This document shows positions 46,999 through 56,158 of a stretch of DNA of 64,000 nucleotides, piece by piece. Origin of the DNA: Paenisporosarcina sp. HGH0030. Lineage in GTDB: Bacteria > Bacillota > Bacilli > Bacillales_A > Planococcaceae. The notes beneath the pieces were generated by a model. It was not told the origin of the DNA. It ran no database searches and saw nothing but the letters and a program-made list of their open reading frames with translations. Location: the NCBI RefSeq assembly GCF_000411295.1, contig NZ_KE150421.1, positions 1,244,825 through 1,308,824 on the forward strand. The letters are read 5' to 3'. How positions within the stretch are numbered: the first letter of the stretch is position 1; each line of letters begins with the position of its first letter. The translations under genes were made by a program, and so were the position numbers.

Positions 46999-47778
46999 TT
47001 AAATAAGCTTTAAATATCTCATGGCATTTACTAAACCGTCTTCGTCAACATGGGTGGTAACATATTTAGCACGTTTCAACGCTTCTTCATGTCCATTCCC
47101 CATACAAACGCCAAAACCTACCGCCTCCAACATTTCGATATCATTCAGCCCGTCTCCGAAAGCAATCGTGTCTTCAACTGCGATATGAAGTTTTTCACAT
47201 AAAAAATATACAGCATTGGCTTTTGAAGCCCCTTTTGGCAAAATATCCGTAGATACACGATGCCATCTGACGAATTTCAATAGCGGGAAATTTTCTTTGT
47301 ATGCCTTTTCTTCTTCTAAAGAGCAAAATAAAAGCGCTTGATAAATTTTTTGATTAAGATAAAAATCTTTCTCGAAAGCAGGATGAGGAAACTTCAGGGT
47401 ACTGATGCTTTCTTCCACATGAGGATGATATGTACTAGAGGCAATCATTTTTTCGGCATTCATATATACCATCGGATGATTTTTGATTTCCGCGTAGGCC
47501 GATACCGACTTGAGTAGTTCAAGATCAATTTGTGTTTTGGACAACACTTCACCTTTATAGACAATATATTGACCGTTAAAACATATGTACGAGTCAATCT
47601 CTAATTCTTTTAGAACATCCTGAATCATAAAAGGTGCTCGTCCAGTAGCGATAAAAACTTCATGCCCGTTTTTTCGAGCTTCAAATACTGCTTCTTTCGC
47701 TTTGATTGGTAACTTTTTATCGGAATTATATAAGGTTCCGTCAATATCAAAAAACAATACTTTTCTCAAAACTTTCAT
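46999..47778 (-). CDS. ykrA: Cof-type HAD-IIB family phosphatase (YkrA)
   Basis: This 259-residue HAD hydrolase has the nucleophile motif FFDIDGTLYN at residue 9, motif II in FIATGRAP, the conserved Lys in LPKGASKANAV and motif IV GDGLNDIEML. A type IIB cap domain lies between. Cof-family enzymes dephosphorylate sugar phosphates or flavin precursors; the substrate here is not predictable. AAAGGATG precedes the start. It is convergent with def. Confidence 0.92.
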   Translation of the reverse strand: MKVLRKVLFFDIDGTLYNSDKKLPIKAKEAVFEARKNGHEVFIATGRAPFMIQDVLKELEIDSYICFNGQYIVYKGEVLSKTQIDLELLKSVSAYAEIKNHPMVYMNAEKMIASSTYHPHVEESISTLKFPHPAFEKDFYLNQKIYQALLFCSLEEEKAYKENFPLLKFVRWHRVSTDILPKGASKANAVYFLCEKLHIAVEDTIAFGDGLNDIEMLEAVGFGVCMGNGHEEALKRAKYVTTHVDEDGLVNAMRYLKLI

Positions 47779-47817
47779 CCTTTCTTTTGTCCTCCAGTCT
47801 ACTAAAGACGGGAACCC

Positions 47818-47846
47818 TTTACAAAAGTTGCAATTTTCTGTATAAT
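47818..47846 (+). promoter_or_regulatory. sigma-A promoter of the 23-residue peptide gene
   Basis: TTTACA, 17 bp, TATAAT gives a predicted start about 15 bases before the start codon. Confidence 0.75.
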
Positions 47847-47868
47847 GATGTATAAGGAGTGATTTGCC

Positions 47869-47940
47869 ATGTTAAAGCGTCTAAAAAAGAAATTATTGAG
47901 ACGGTTGGGCGGCATACTCGGGAAAAAATCGATCGCTTAA
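47869..47940 (+). CDS. 23-residue highly cationic peptide (small gene)
   Basis: An ATG at 47869 preceded by AAGGAG opens a 23-codon frame: MLKRLKKKLLRRLGGILG then KKSIA. It has nine Lys/Arg and no acidic residue. The hydrophobic and basic residues alternate as in an amphipathic helix broken by a Gly-Gly pair. A near-consensus promoter lies just upstream and a terminator just after the stop, so it forms a complete transcription unit between ykrA and rpoY. I do not recognise a family. It could be a membrane-active or regulatory peptide, a basic RNA-binding peptide, or the coding part of a dual-function small RNA. Translation is inferred from the ribosome site only. Confidence 0.6.
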   Translation: MLKRLKKKLLRRLGGILGKKSIA

Positions 47941-47946
47941 TTTTTT

Positions 47947-47978
47947 GCCCTGCTATTTATAGTAGGGCTTTTCTTTAT
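47947..47978 (+). terminator. terminator after the 23-residue peptide gene
   Basis: GCCCTGCTA pairs with TAGTAGGGC (one G-T pair) and is followed by TTTTCTTTATTTT. Confidence 0.85.
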
Positions 47979-48046
47979 TTTAAAAGGCGCTCGTGATAAT
48001 ATAAAGAGAATGTAATTATTTTGAACGTGAAAAAGGAGAGCAAAAC

Positions 48047-48256
48047 ATGATTTACAAAGTTTATTATCAAGAAAACGTGCTTGAAGTGCCAGTTCGCGAA
48101 AACACAAAAAGCCTTTATATCGAAGCATCCTCTGAACGTGAAGTTCGTTACGCTTTAAAGGATCGCAAGTATAATATCGAATTCGTTCAGCTACTAGAAG
48201 GTAATCATTTATCTTACGAACAAGCTAGCGAAAACTACAAAGTGGAGAAACTTTAA
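48047..48256 (+). CDS. rpoY: DNA-directed RNA polymerase epsilon subunit
   Basis: This 69-residue protein matches the RNA polymerase epsilon subunit (YkzG) of Firmicutes: [39 protein letters not shown] and [15 protein letters not shown]. The protein binds core RNA polymerase and resembles phage-type modulators in fold. AAAGGAG precedes the start. It lies 5 bp before rnjA and is almost certainly co-transcribed with it, a linkage conserved in Bacillales. Confidence 0.95.
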   Translation: MIYKVYYQENVLEVPVRENTKSLYIEASSEREVRYALKDRKYNIEFVQLLEGNHLSYEQASENYKVEKL

Positions 48257-48261
48257 TCCAC

Positions 48262-49929
48262 ATGAAATTTGTTAAGAATGATCAAACAGCGGTTTTCGCA
48301 CTCGGCGGACTGGGCGAAATCGGTAAAAACACTTATGGTGTTCAATTCCAAGATGAAATAATTTTAATTGATGCAGGTATTAAATTCCCTGAAGATGATT
48401 TACTCGGGATTGATTACGTTATTCCTGATTACACGTACCTTGTGAAAAATGTAGACAAGATTAAAGGTCTATTTATTACACACGGTCACGAAGATCACAT
48501 CGGTGGTATTCCCTATTTGCTGAAACAATTAAATATCCCTGTTTACGGAGGCAAACTTGCACTAGGTTTATTGCGAAATAAATTAGAAGAACATGGTTTA
48601 TTGCGTACAACTAAAATGCATGTAATCGCTGAAGAAGACGTGATTAAATTCAGAAAAACTTCAGTGAGTTTCTTCCGTACAACGCACAGTATTCCGGATG
48701 CATACGGCATCGTAGTTAAAACACCACCCGGCAATGTTGTACATACAGGAGATTTTAAATTCGATTTCACACCCGTTGGTGAACCAGCTAACTTAACCAA
48801 AATGGCTGAAATTGGCCGAGACGGCGTGCTGTGTTTGCTTTCTGATAGTACAAATGCAGAAGTACCAAATTTCACAATGTCAGAGCGAAAAGTTGGCGAA
48901 AGCTTGTCGGAAATTTTCCGTAAAGTTGATGGTCGCATCATTTTCGCAACTTTTGCGTCAAACATTCATCGCTTACAACAAGTAACGGAAGCGGCTGTCC
49001 ATCACGGACGTAAAATTGCTGTTTTTGGACGTAGTATGGATAACGCCATTACAATCGGACGTGAACTTGGCTATATTACTGCACCGAAAGAAACATTCGT
49101 CGATGCGCAATCATTAAATCGTTTGCCTGCGAATGAAGTTATGATTTTATGTACAGGTAGCCAAGGTGAACCGATGGCAGCGTTATCGAGAATTGCAAAC
49201 GGTACACACCGACAAATTCAAATTCAACCAGCGGATACGGTAATTTTCTCTTCTTCACCGATTCCTGGTAATCGTACAAGCGTCAATCGAACAATCAACT
49301 TATTGTTCCGTGCAGGAGCAGATGTTATTCATGGTTCATTGAATAACATTCACACTTCAGGTCATGGTTCTCAAGAAGAACAGAAATTGATGTTACGTTT
49401 AATGAAACCTAAATTCTTTATGCCGATTCATGGTGAGTATCGTATGTTGAAAATGCATACGGAACTTGCTGTTGATTGTGACGTGGAGCCGGAAAATACT
49501 TTCATCATGGAAAACGGTGATGTATTGGCACTTAGCCAAAACCAAGCAGCAGTCGCTGGTCGCATTCCTTCAGGTGATGTTTATATCGATGGTAGCGGCA
49601 TTGGTGATATCGGTAATATTGTTTTACGCGATCGCCGAATTCTTTCAGAAGAAGGCTTAGTCATTGTTGTTGTAAGCACAGACCAAGAACGTCAGAAGAT
49701 TGTTTCTGGTCCAGATATTATTTCTCGTGGTTTTGTTTACATGCGTGAATCAGGTGCGATGATCAATGAAGCACAACATATGTTAAATCGCCATTTACAA
49801 AAAACAATTCAATCCAAGGCAACCCCTTGGTCAGAATTGAAAAATGAAATAACCGACGTATTAGGACCGTATTTATACGAAAAAACAAAACGTCGTCCAA
49901 TGATTCTACCAATTATAATGGAAGTTTAA
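48262..49929 (+). CDS. rnjA: ribonuclease J1
   Basis: This 555-residue bifunctional ribonuclease (5'-3' exonuclease and endonuclease) is a central RNA-decay enzyme in Firmicutes. The metallo-beta-lactamase motif [10 protein letters not shown] and the further metal ligands in [10 protein letters not shown] and VHTGDFKFD are intact. The beta-CASP region includes [10 protein letters not shown] and [18 protein letters not shown], and the C-terminus ends [13 protein letters not shown] as in B. subtilis. The length matches the family. It is second in rpoY-rnjA and ends at a strong hairpin. Confidence 0.97.
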   Translation: MKFVKNDQTAVFALGGLGEIGKNTYGVQFQDEIILIDAGIKFPEDDLLGIDYVIPDYTYLVKNVDKIKGLFITHGHEDHIGGIPYLLKQLNIPVYGGKLALGLLRNKLEEHGLLRTTKMHVIAEEDVIKFRKTSVSFFRTTHSIPDAYGIVVKTPPGNVVHTGDFKFDFTPVGEPANLTKMAEIGRDGVLCLLSDSTNAEVPNFTMSERKVGESLSEIFRKVDGRIIFATFASNIHRLQQVTEAAVHHGRKIAVFGRSMDNAITIGRELGYITAPKETFVDAQSLNRLPANEVMILCTGSQGEPMAALSRIANGTHRQIQIQPADTVIFSSSPIPGNRTSVNRTINLLFRAGADVIHGSLNNIHTSGHGSQEEQKLMLRLMKPKFFMPIHGEYRMLKMHTELAVDCDVEPENTFIMENGDVLALSQNQAAVAGRIPSGDVYIDGSGIGDIGNIVLRDRRILSEEGLVIVVVSTDQERQKIVSGPDIISRGFVYMRESGAMINEAQHMLNRHLQKTIQSKATPWSELKNEITDVLGPYLYEKTKRRPMILPIIMEV

Positions 49930-49937
49930 TACTATTC

Positions 49938-49987
49938 AAAAAGCTGTGCCACCAACACATAATGTGTTAGTGGCACAGCTTTTGTTT
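49938..49987 (+). terminator. terminator after rnjA
   Basis: AAAAGCTGTGCCAC pairs with GTGGCACAGCTTTT, with an inner AACACA/TGTGTT stem. Confidence 0.92.
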
Positions 49988-50143
49988 TAGAAGGCTATTT
50001 TCTTCCAGCGCTTTCCGCTTTTCGTCATGTCAAGCTCCAAAGCCCAGCTCGCTCCTTAGCTTCAGTCTCTCAAGCGAAAGCAAGCTTTCGTTTCGAGCCT
50101 TCCAGCACCGGAGTCGAGCTAGCGCAGGCTTCTCCGCTTTTCT
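49988..50143. repeat. intergenic GC-rich repeat of the AAAAGCGGA...GGCGCTGGAGCTGGACA type (module C)
   Basis: On the minus strand this begins AAAAGCGGAGAAGCC directly after the ktrC stop. It runs through a GAAAGC..GCTTTC hairpin to GCTGGGCTTTGGAGCTTGAC. I recall a common Bacillus intergenic repeat with this framing, but cannot check it here. No gene is present. Confidence 0.5.
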
Positions 50144-50803
50144 TTAATGCATTGCTTTCTTTTCAAAGCGGATAATATCTGCGTCTGCACCGATTACGAT
50201 CAGTACATCATTGATTTTGATTTCTTCATCTGCTTGCGGAGAAACGAGAATATCAGCTCCCCGTTTAATCGCAACAATATTTATTCCATATTTCGCACGG
50301 ATATCTAGATCAATTAAAGTAGAGCCAGCCAATATTTCATTCGCTTTTATCTCCATAATTGAATGTTCTTCCGATAACTCCAAATAATCAAGTACATTAT
50401 TTGTCATTATGTTGTTGGCAATTCGAATACCCATATCGCGTTCAGGATGGACCACTTGATCGGCACCGATTTTACGTAATACTTTTTCATGATAGTCATT
50501 TTGAGCTTTTACCGTGATTTTATTGACACCAATTTCCTTCAACATCAACGTTGTTAAAATACTGGATTGAATGTCCTCTCCAATCGCAACGATTACATGT
50601 TCAAAATTACGTATCCCAAGTGATTTCAAGACAGATTCATCTGTCGTATCTGCAACAATAGCTTGTGTTGCGATTGATGCAAATTCATCGACACGGTCTG
50701 AAAACTTATCGATGGCCATAACATCTGCACCTTGTTCAATCAGCTCACGAACTATACTTCCACCAAATCGACCTAACCCAATAACTACGAATTCTTTCTT
50801 CAT
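50144..50803 (-). CDS. ktrC: potassium uptake regulatory subunit KtrC (TrkA family)
   Basis: This 219-residue RCK protein gates a Ktr-type potassium channel at the inner membrane face. The N-terminal Rossmann domain shows VIGLGRFGGSIVRELIEQGA and the acidic nucleotide-binding end at MAIDK. The C-terminal TrkA-C domain, about residues 135-215, is where c-di-AMP binds in homologues. KtrC (YkqB) lies next to rnjA in B. subtilis. It is convergent with rnjA. The membrane partner (KtrD) is not in the window. Confidence 0.93.
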   Translation of the reverse strand: MKKEFVVIGLGRFGGSIVRELIEQGADVMAIDKFSDRVDEFASIATQAIVADTTDESVLKSLGIRNFEHVIVAIGEDIQSSILTTLMLKEIGVNKITVKAQNDYHEKVLRKIGADQVVHPERDMGIRIANNIMTNNVLDYLELSEEHSIMEIKANEILAGSTLIDLDIRAKYGINIVAIKRGADILVSPQADEEIKINDVLIVIGADADIIRFEKKAMH

Positions 50804-50871
50804 CTTTCAACCTCCGTTGCGGAACGAATGGTCATAGTGTATCACAACTTTAATAGACGCTCAAAATGTTT

Positions 50872-52680
50872 TTACGCTTCTCCAAATTGGGACATCACCA
50901 ACTGGTGATAATGACCACGATCTTTCATTAAAGAATCATGATTCCCCGATTCCAAAACACGTCCATTTTCCAAAACAATAATCTGATTTGCTTCACGGAT
51001 GGTAGAAAGTCGATGAGCAATCATGATCGCTGTCCGGTTTTTCAACAGCGTTCTTAACGCTTGTTGAATTTGAAGTTCTGTTTCCGTATCAATGGAAGCT
51101 GTTGCCTCATCCAGAATGATAATTCTTGGATTTGCAAGAAGTGCCCGTGCAAAAGATAACAGTTGTCGTTCACCAACGGATAAAATATTCCCTCGCTCTT
51201 CCACTTCGGTATCATACCCATTCGATAAACGCTCGATGAAACGGTTTGCACCAACAGCTTCGGCTGCATTGATTACTTCTTCATCCGTAGCTTGTGGATT
51301 GCCGAATCGAATATTATCCATGATGGAGCCTGAGAAAATAAACGTTTCCTGAAGTACAATGCTGATTTGTTCACGCAATGCACTCAGTGATAAATCACGG
51401 ATATCCATTCCATCCATTTTCACCACACCAGAAGTTGGATCGTAAAAACGTGAAACCAGATTGGCAATTGTCGTTTTACCAGATCCCGTATGACCAACCA
51501 GGGCAACCGTCTCCCCTGCATTCATTTCAAGAGAGATTCCTTTTAAAGCTAAACGGTCTTTTTCATAACCGAATTGAACATTTTCAAATTCGATATGACC
51601 TTGTAATTGATTAATTTTAGTTGGATTTGCTTTTTCATGTACCAAAGGCTGCTCATCCAAGAATTCGAAAATTCTTTCAGAGGACGCCATCCCCATCAGT
51701 AATTGGTTATATATCTGGCCTAAACGTGAAATTGGCTCCCAGAACATGCCGAGGTAAAAGGCAAATGCGACGAATGCACCAAGGTCAAGCTGGTCATTTT
51801 GGATTAAATATGCACCGTACAAAATCAGAACAACCGAACCAACGGCATTCGTCATTTCTACGAACGGTCGGAACATAGAATTCTTTTTAGTGGCTACACG
51901 CCAAGACTCAAAACTTTCTTCATTAATTCCATTAAAGAACGCCATGTTTTCATTTTCCTGTGTGAATGATTGAGTAATTCGCATTCCTTGAATACTTTCA
52001 TTCAGATGGGAGTTGATTTTCGCTTGTTTCATCCGCACATCCTGCCATGAGCGACGGATGTTTTTACGCAGCGTCGTCGAGATGAAAAACATCAGGGGCA
52101 AGATGACCAGAACTGCTAAAGCAAGTGGTGGACTGAGCGTAAACAGGATGATAAGTACCCCTATAAGAAGTAGCAAATCCATCAATAGATTGATAACACC
52201 ATTTGTAAACAACTCTTGCAGCGAGTTTATATCGTTCATAATCCTGACGAGTATTGAGCCGGCTGAACGTTGATCGAAGAAACGATGCGATAGCCATTGA
52301 ACATGCGTAAACAAATGTTTACGCAAATCGTATATTACATTTTGACCGAGTTCATTCATCCACCTTATTCTGAAACGATTCGCAACAGTGTTGACAATAT
52401 ATAATCCTGCAATAGTACCAACCACCACCCATAGCATTTGAGCATCTTTGTTTTCCAATGCTTGGTCAATGGCATACTCACCTATCAAAATAGGGATGAT
52501 AAGCCGAATCAGCGTGGTAATTGTTACAGCAATAAAAGCCTTTGGCAATAATGTTTTTGCATAAGGTTTCACATACGTAAAGAGTCGCGCGAGTTGGTAC
52601 CAGTTAAACGGTGCATCAATTACATCATCCGAAGAGTAGCGGAATCGTTTTAATACACTAGGATTGATTTGTTTAGTCAT
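50872..52680 (-). CDS. ABC exporter, fused permease/ATPase (second of a heterodimeric pair)
   Basis: This 602-residue half-transporter has a six-helix exporter domain at about residues 30-330 and an ATPase domain. Walker A is GHTGSGKTT, the Q-loop is VLQETFIFSG, and Walker B is IIILDEATASID. The signature segment reads LSVGERQLLSFARALL, i.e. LSVGE instead of the canonical LSGGQ; such changes occur in one subunit of asymmetric heterodimers. It begins 15 bp after its partner. The substrate (drug, lipid or peptide) is unknown. Similar pairs in Bacillales include YheIH and YfiBC. Confidence 0.87.
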   Translation of the reverse strand: MTKQINPSVLKRFRYSSDDVIDAPFNWYQLARLFTYVKPYAKTLLPKAFIAVTITTLIRLIIPILIGEYAIDQALENKDAQMLWVVVGTIAGLYIVNTVANRFRIRWMNELGQNVIYDLRKHLFTHVQWLSHRFFDQRSAGSILVRIMNDINSLQELFTNGVINLLMDLLLLIGVLIILFTLSPPLALAVLVILPLMFFISTTLRKNIRRSWQDVRMKQAKINSHLNESIQGMRITQSFTQENENMAFFNGINEESFESWRVATKKNSMFRPFVEMTNAVGSVVLILYGAYLIQNDQLDLGAFVAFAFYLGMFWEPISRLGQIYNQLLMGMASSERIFEFLDEQPLVHEKANPTKINQLQGHIEFENVQFGYEKDRLALKGISLEMNAGETVALVGHTGSGKTTIANLVSRFYDPTSGVVKMDGMDIRDLSLSALREQISIVLQETFIFSGSIMDNIRFGNPQATDEEVINAAEAVGANRFIERLSNGYDTEVEERGNILSVGERQLLSFARALLANPRIIILDEATASIDTETELQIQQALRTLLKNRTAIMIAHRLSTIREANQIIVLENGRVLESGNHDSLMKDRGHYHQLVMSQFGEA

Positions 52681-52695
52681 TGTGATTCCGCCTTT

Positions 52696-54441
52696 CTATG
52701 CATAAATATTTTCAAGTTGGTCTTTGTATTGAATTTCATAAATCCGCTTATACAAACCTTGTTGTTTTATCAATTGATCATGCGTACCTCTTTGAACAAT
52801 CTTCCCATGCTCAAATACAATCAACTCATCTGCATGTTTCACAGATGAAATCCTGTGAGCAATAATAAACGTTGTACGGCCTTTCATCACTTCTTCCAAA
52901 GCCTTTTGAATGTGAAGTTCCGTTTTCATGTCTACAGCACTTGTTGCATCATCTAGCACCAAAATTGCAGGATTCTGGCATAATGCCCGAGCGATTGCAA
53001 TTCTTTGTTTTTGCCCGCCTGATAAACCGAGTCCCCGCTCCCCTAACATCGTGTCATAGGTTTCAGGTAGCTCCATTATAAAATCATGGGCATTGGCACG
53101 TTTAGCTGCATCGATAATTTCATCCATCGTTGCATCAGGACGACCATATGAAATATTGGCTTTAATCGAAGATGAAAATAAAAATGATTCTTGAAGAACA
53201 AAGCCAATGTTAGAGCGCAGTGAGGTAAGCGAATATTCATCGACAGCAATGCCATCAATTTTAACTGTTCCCGTTGTCGGTTCGTAAAAACGCGTTAACA
53301 GTTGTGTTAAACTCGTTTTACCTGAACCCGTTGCACCTATTAACCCAACCCGTTTTCCAGCTTCCACTTTCAAATTCACTTCTTCAAGAGCTAATTGATC
53401 TTCTTCACGATATTGAAGAGTGACATTTTCAAACGCTACATGTCCTTTCATTCTTGAACCATCGATTGCATTTTCTTTGGATGTAATCGGTTCGGGTGCT
53501 TCCAGCACTTCCAGTAAACGCTCTCCGGATGCTTTTGATTGAGAGAAAAGATTGACCGTGAAACCTAAGTTCATAATCGGAAAAATAATGTAACCCAATA
53601 AGCTGTAGAATGCCACTAAGCGCCCAACACTTAATTGACCTTCCATAACTAGGAAGCCCCCGTAGCCGAATAAGAAGACCACGCTGATATTTCCGAGGAA
53701 TTCCATCACAGGAAAGTACTTTGCCCAGATTTCAGTTGTAAATAAATATCGATCTTTATAGTCACCGTTTGAATTGTTAAATTTGTTAATTTGGAACGAT
53801 TCACGGGAAAGTGATTTCACTGTATGAATCCCGCTAATGTTTTCTTGAACATTCGTATTTAATTTACCGAATGATTTACGGATGTCCCTGAAAGCCGGAT
53901 GCACCAATTTATCGAATCGTAGCACTGCTACAACTAATAAAGGCATGGCGGCCATCGACACAAATGTTAATGAAACTGAATAATAAAACATAACGCAAAG
54001 CGAAACGGATACTAAAAACACCAAACGGAACAACTCAACGAATCCGAACGATAAGAAGAACCTGAATCCTTCTACGTCAGCTGTCAGTCGGGACATTAAG
54101 TCTCCCGTTTTTGCATTATCGTAATACGAGAATGGCAAACGTTGCAATTTAGCATATAACGCATTTCGCAATTCATAGACCGAGCGAATTCCGAACATAT
54201 CCCCCGTGTATTGCCCAATGTACGTGGCAATTCCTTTGATAATCATAAGACCCATGAAAATCCCAGCAAGTTTCCATGCCAAATCATATTCTTGCCCCTT
54301 AATTACACGGTCAATGGTTTGTTGCAAGATGATTGGATAGGCAACTGTAATTAACAAGGTGACCAAGAGCATGAACAAGGACCAAAAGAATAAATGTTTA
54401 TTTGGCCAGTAATACTCTTTCAATTTTTTGAAAATTCCCAA
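52696..54441 (-). CDS. ABC exporter, fused permease/ATPase (first of a heterodimeric pair)
   Basis: This half-transporter of 581 residues has an N-terminal six-helix domain followed by an ATPase domain with Walker A GATGSGKTS, LSGGQKQRIAIARAL and Walker B ILVLDDATSAVD. It has canonical LSGGQ, but Asp replaces the Walker B catalytic Glu (LDD rather than LDE). The partner has LSVGE with an intact Glu. Together they look like an asymmetric heterodimer with one degenerate and one consensus site. TTG 54441 is chosen because AGGGGG is seven bases upstream; an upstream ATG at 54468 has no site. Confidence 0.86.
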   Translation of the reverse strand: MGIFKKLKEYYWPNKHLFFWSLFMLLVTLLITVAYPIILQQTIDRVIKGQEYDLAWKLAGIFMGLMIIKGIATYIGQYTGDMFGIRSVYELRNALYAKLQRLPFSYYDNAKTGDLMSRLTADVEGFRFFLSFGFVELFRLVFLVSVSLCVMFYYSVSLTFVSMAAMPLLVVAVLRFDKLVHPAFRDIRKSFGKLNTNVQENISGIHTVKSLSRESFQINKFNNSNGDYKDRYLFTTEIWAKYFPVMEFLGNISVVFLFGYGGFLVMEGQLSVGRLVAFYSLLGYIIFPIMNLGFTVNLFSQSKASGERLLEVLEAPEPITSKENAIDGSRMKGHVAFENVTLQYREEDQLALEEVNLKVEAGKRVGLIGATGSGKTSLTQLLTRFYEPTTGTVKIDGIAVDEYSLTSLRSNIGFVLQESFLFSSSIKANISYGRPDATMDEIIDAAKRANAHDFIMELPETYDTMLGERGLGLSGGQKQRIAIARALCQNPAILVLDDATSAVDMKTELHIQKALEEVMKGRTTFIIAHRISSVKHADELIVFEHGKIVQRGTHDQLIKQQGLYKRIYEIQYKDQLENIYA

Positions 54442-54596
54442 GCTGTTTCCCCCTAATTCGAAAGACATAGTATTTAATATATCGGATTCCGAAATAAATG
54501 ACTACCCCCTTTTGACTGATATTTTACAAAACTTTAAATTTTCTTTTTTATTGTCTGGTTTTTATTATCAAATCTTCGAAATTGGACATCATCCCC

Positions 54597-54672
54597 AATA
54601 AAAAAAGTGCTCAACATAAAAGAATTACCAGGATCTTTACATCCCTGAATTCGATTATGCTGAGCACTTCTT
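54597..54672 (-). terminator. terminator after ykuV
   Basis: AAGTGCTCA pairs with TGAGCACTT with a long, partly paired insert, followed on the minus strand by seven T. Confidence 0.75.
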
Positions 54673-54689
54673 CATTCAATTAAAATGGA

Positions 54690-55142
54690 TTATGAATTAC
54701 GCATTTCATCTAACACGCGGTTGACACGTTTTTCAAGCATTTTCATTCCACTACCACCCGCTTGGAAATGACGCAGTTGACCAGATTTATCAAATACGTA
54801 GTATGCAGGTACATATTGATTATCAAAAGCATCGGTTAATTTCATGTCACTATCGACAAAAATTGGTTGTGTGATATCGTGTTCTGCAGCATTCTTCTTG
54901 ATATCTTCCAGGTCCATATCTTTCTCTGAACGTGGCATATGGACTGCTAGTACATTCAATTCACCTTTATATTGATCACGGAAAGCATTTACTTCTGGCA
55001 TTGCCTCTTTACATAGTCCACAGCTTACAGACCAGAAATGAATAAGTGTTGGCTTGTCGCCAATCAATTGTTTTTTAGCAACTTTTCCATTGAGCCATGC
55101 AGTTGCGCCTGTTAAGTCAGGCATTGGTGAACGTAATTTCAT
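54690..55142 (-). CDS. ykuV: thiol-disulfide oxidoreductase YkuV
   Basis: This 150-residue thioredoxin-fold protein has no signal peptide. Active site CGLC lies in HFWSVSCGLCKEAMPEVN. The following sequence (VLAVHMPRSEKDMD, ITQPIFVDSD, YVPAYYVFDKSGQLRHFQAG) is nearly the same as B. subtilis YkuV, whose active site I recall as CHLC. It is a cytosolic disulfide reductase. It is downstream of the ykuU peroxiredoxin as in B. subtilis, suggesting redox partnership, though 125 bp apart. Confidence 0.92.
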   Translation of the reverse strand: MKLRSPMPDLTGATAWLNGKVAKKQLIGDKPTLIHFWSVSCGLCKEAMPEVNAFRDQYKGELNVLAVHMPRSEKDMDLEDIKKNAAEHDITQPIFVDSDMKLTDAFDNQYVPAYYVFDKSGQLRHFQAGGSGMKMLEKRVNRVLDEMRNS

Positions 55143-55267
55143 TGTATTTCCTCCTCAATGATACATGTAAAAATTCCCCACTGCGTATCGTATGCGTGGG
55201 GAATCGTGGGTGTCTAATTAATCTAGTGCATTGACAAAGGCAAAATTCATGAGCCCCATTCAATCAA

Positions 55268-55810
55268 TTAAAGAGTTTTTTGTCCTGGACGCCAGTTTGC
55301 TGGGCAAAGACCACCAGTTTGAAGAGCTTGTAATACGCGAAGAGTTTCATCCACGTCGCGACCAATGTTATTGTGGAACACTGTTTGATATTGCATTTCA
55401 CCTTCAGGGTTTACGATGAATAATCCACGAAGAGCAATACCTTCTTCTTCAATCAATACACCATATTCACGTGATACCACATGGTTAGTGTCTGCAGCCA
55501 ATGGATATTTCAATTCGCCTAAACCGTTGTCTTGACGAGCTGTGTTAATCCAAGCTAAATGAGTGTGGATAGTATCTGTAGAAACACCGATAATTTCAGC
55601 GTCTAAATCTTCAAATTCATCATAGCGGTCTGACATTGCTGTGATTTCAGTTGGACATACAAAAGTGAAATCCATTGGATAAAAGAACAAAACTGTCCAT
55701 TTGTCTTGCTTCATGTTTTCTTCCAAGCTTACTTTACCGAAAGACTTATCTGCTAGCACTGCGTCCATTGTAAAATGGGGTGCTTGTTTACCTACCATAC
55801 GTTCAGTCAT
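55268..55810 (-). CDS. ykuU: 2-Cys peroxiredoxin YkuU
   Basis: This 180-residue AhpC/TSA-type peroxiredoxin has the peroxidatic Cys in FTFVCPTEI near residue 52 and the resolving Cys in GGLCPANW near the C-terminus. It reduces hydrogen peroxide or organic peroxides using thioredoxin-type donors. The GGLCPANW tail is that of typical 2-Cys enzymes. GGAGG precedes the start. It is upstream of ykuV on the same strand. Confidence 0.94.
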   Translation of the reverse strand: MTERMVGKQAPHFTMDAVLADKSFGKVSLEENMKQDKWTVLFFYPMDFTFVCPTEITAMSDRYDEFEDLDAEIIGVSTDTIHTHLAWINTARQDNGLGELKYPLAADTNHVVSREYGVLIEEEGIALRGLFIVNPEGEMQYQTVFHNNIGRDVDETLRVLQALQTGGLCPANWRPGQKTL

Positions 55811-56158
55811 GTGAAAACCTCCAAGAAATATTTATCTGCTAACGAATTGTATTCGTTATTAGCACAATTTAAAGGATAACAAAGTCCCTGCTGCAAATCA
55901 ATTTATCGGCTTTCAACTAGCACTAGGAAAAAATTTTTTCGTCTAATTCGTGTCGAATGCTTAGTATGTTCACCTTGAGATAATCTATTCAAAGAAGAAA
56001 GTAGAAACCTTTAATATCTTTATCTTAAATTAAGGATCTATCCTTCTTTATAGCATATACGGTTGTTTATCCTATATTTGCGCTAGGTGCAAATGCACAC
56101 TGCGTTTTTCATTCAAAGTATCAACAGGTTTAGTCAAAAAAAAAGACCCTCAGCAACC
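55811..56158. other. 348-bp gap upstream of ykuU
   Basis: This gap holds an inverted repeat TAACGAA/TTCGTTA (55840-55858) overlapping a TACAAT -10-like hexamer for ykuU (minus strand, with TTTAAA 16 bp upstream). Near 56135-56158 is the T-run of a possible terminator for the cysteine-rich gene. I see no gene in the rest, which is AT-rich. Confidence 0.4.

Noticed and set aside
47830..47868. Fur box upstream of the 23-residue peptide gene (as for small basic Fbp proteins)
   Set aside because: No 7-1-7 inverted repeat resembling TGATAATnATTATCA is present around the promoter.
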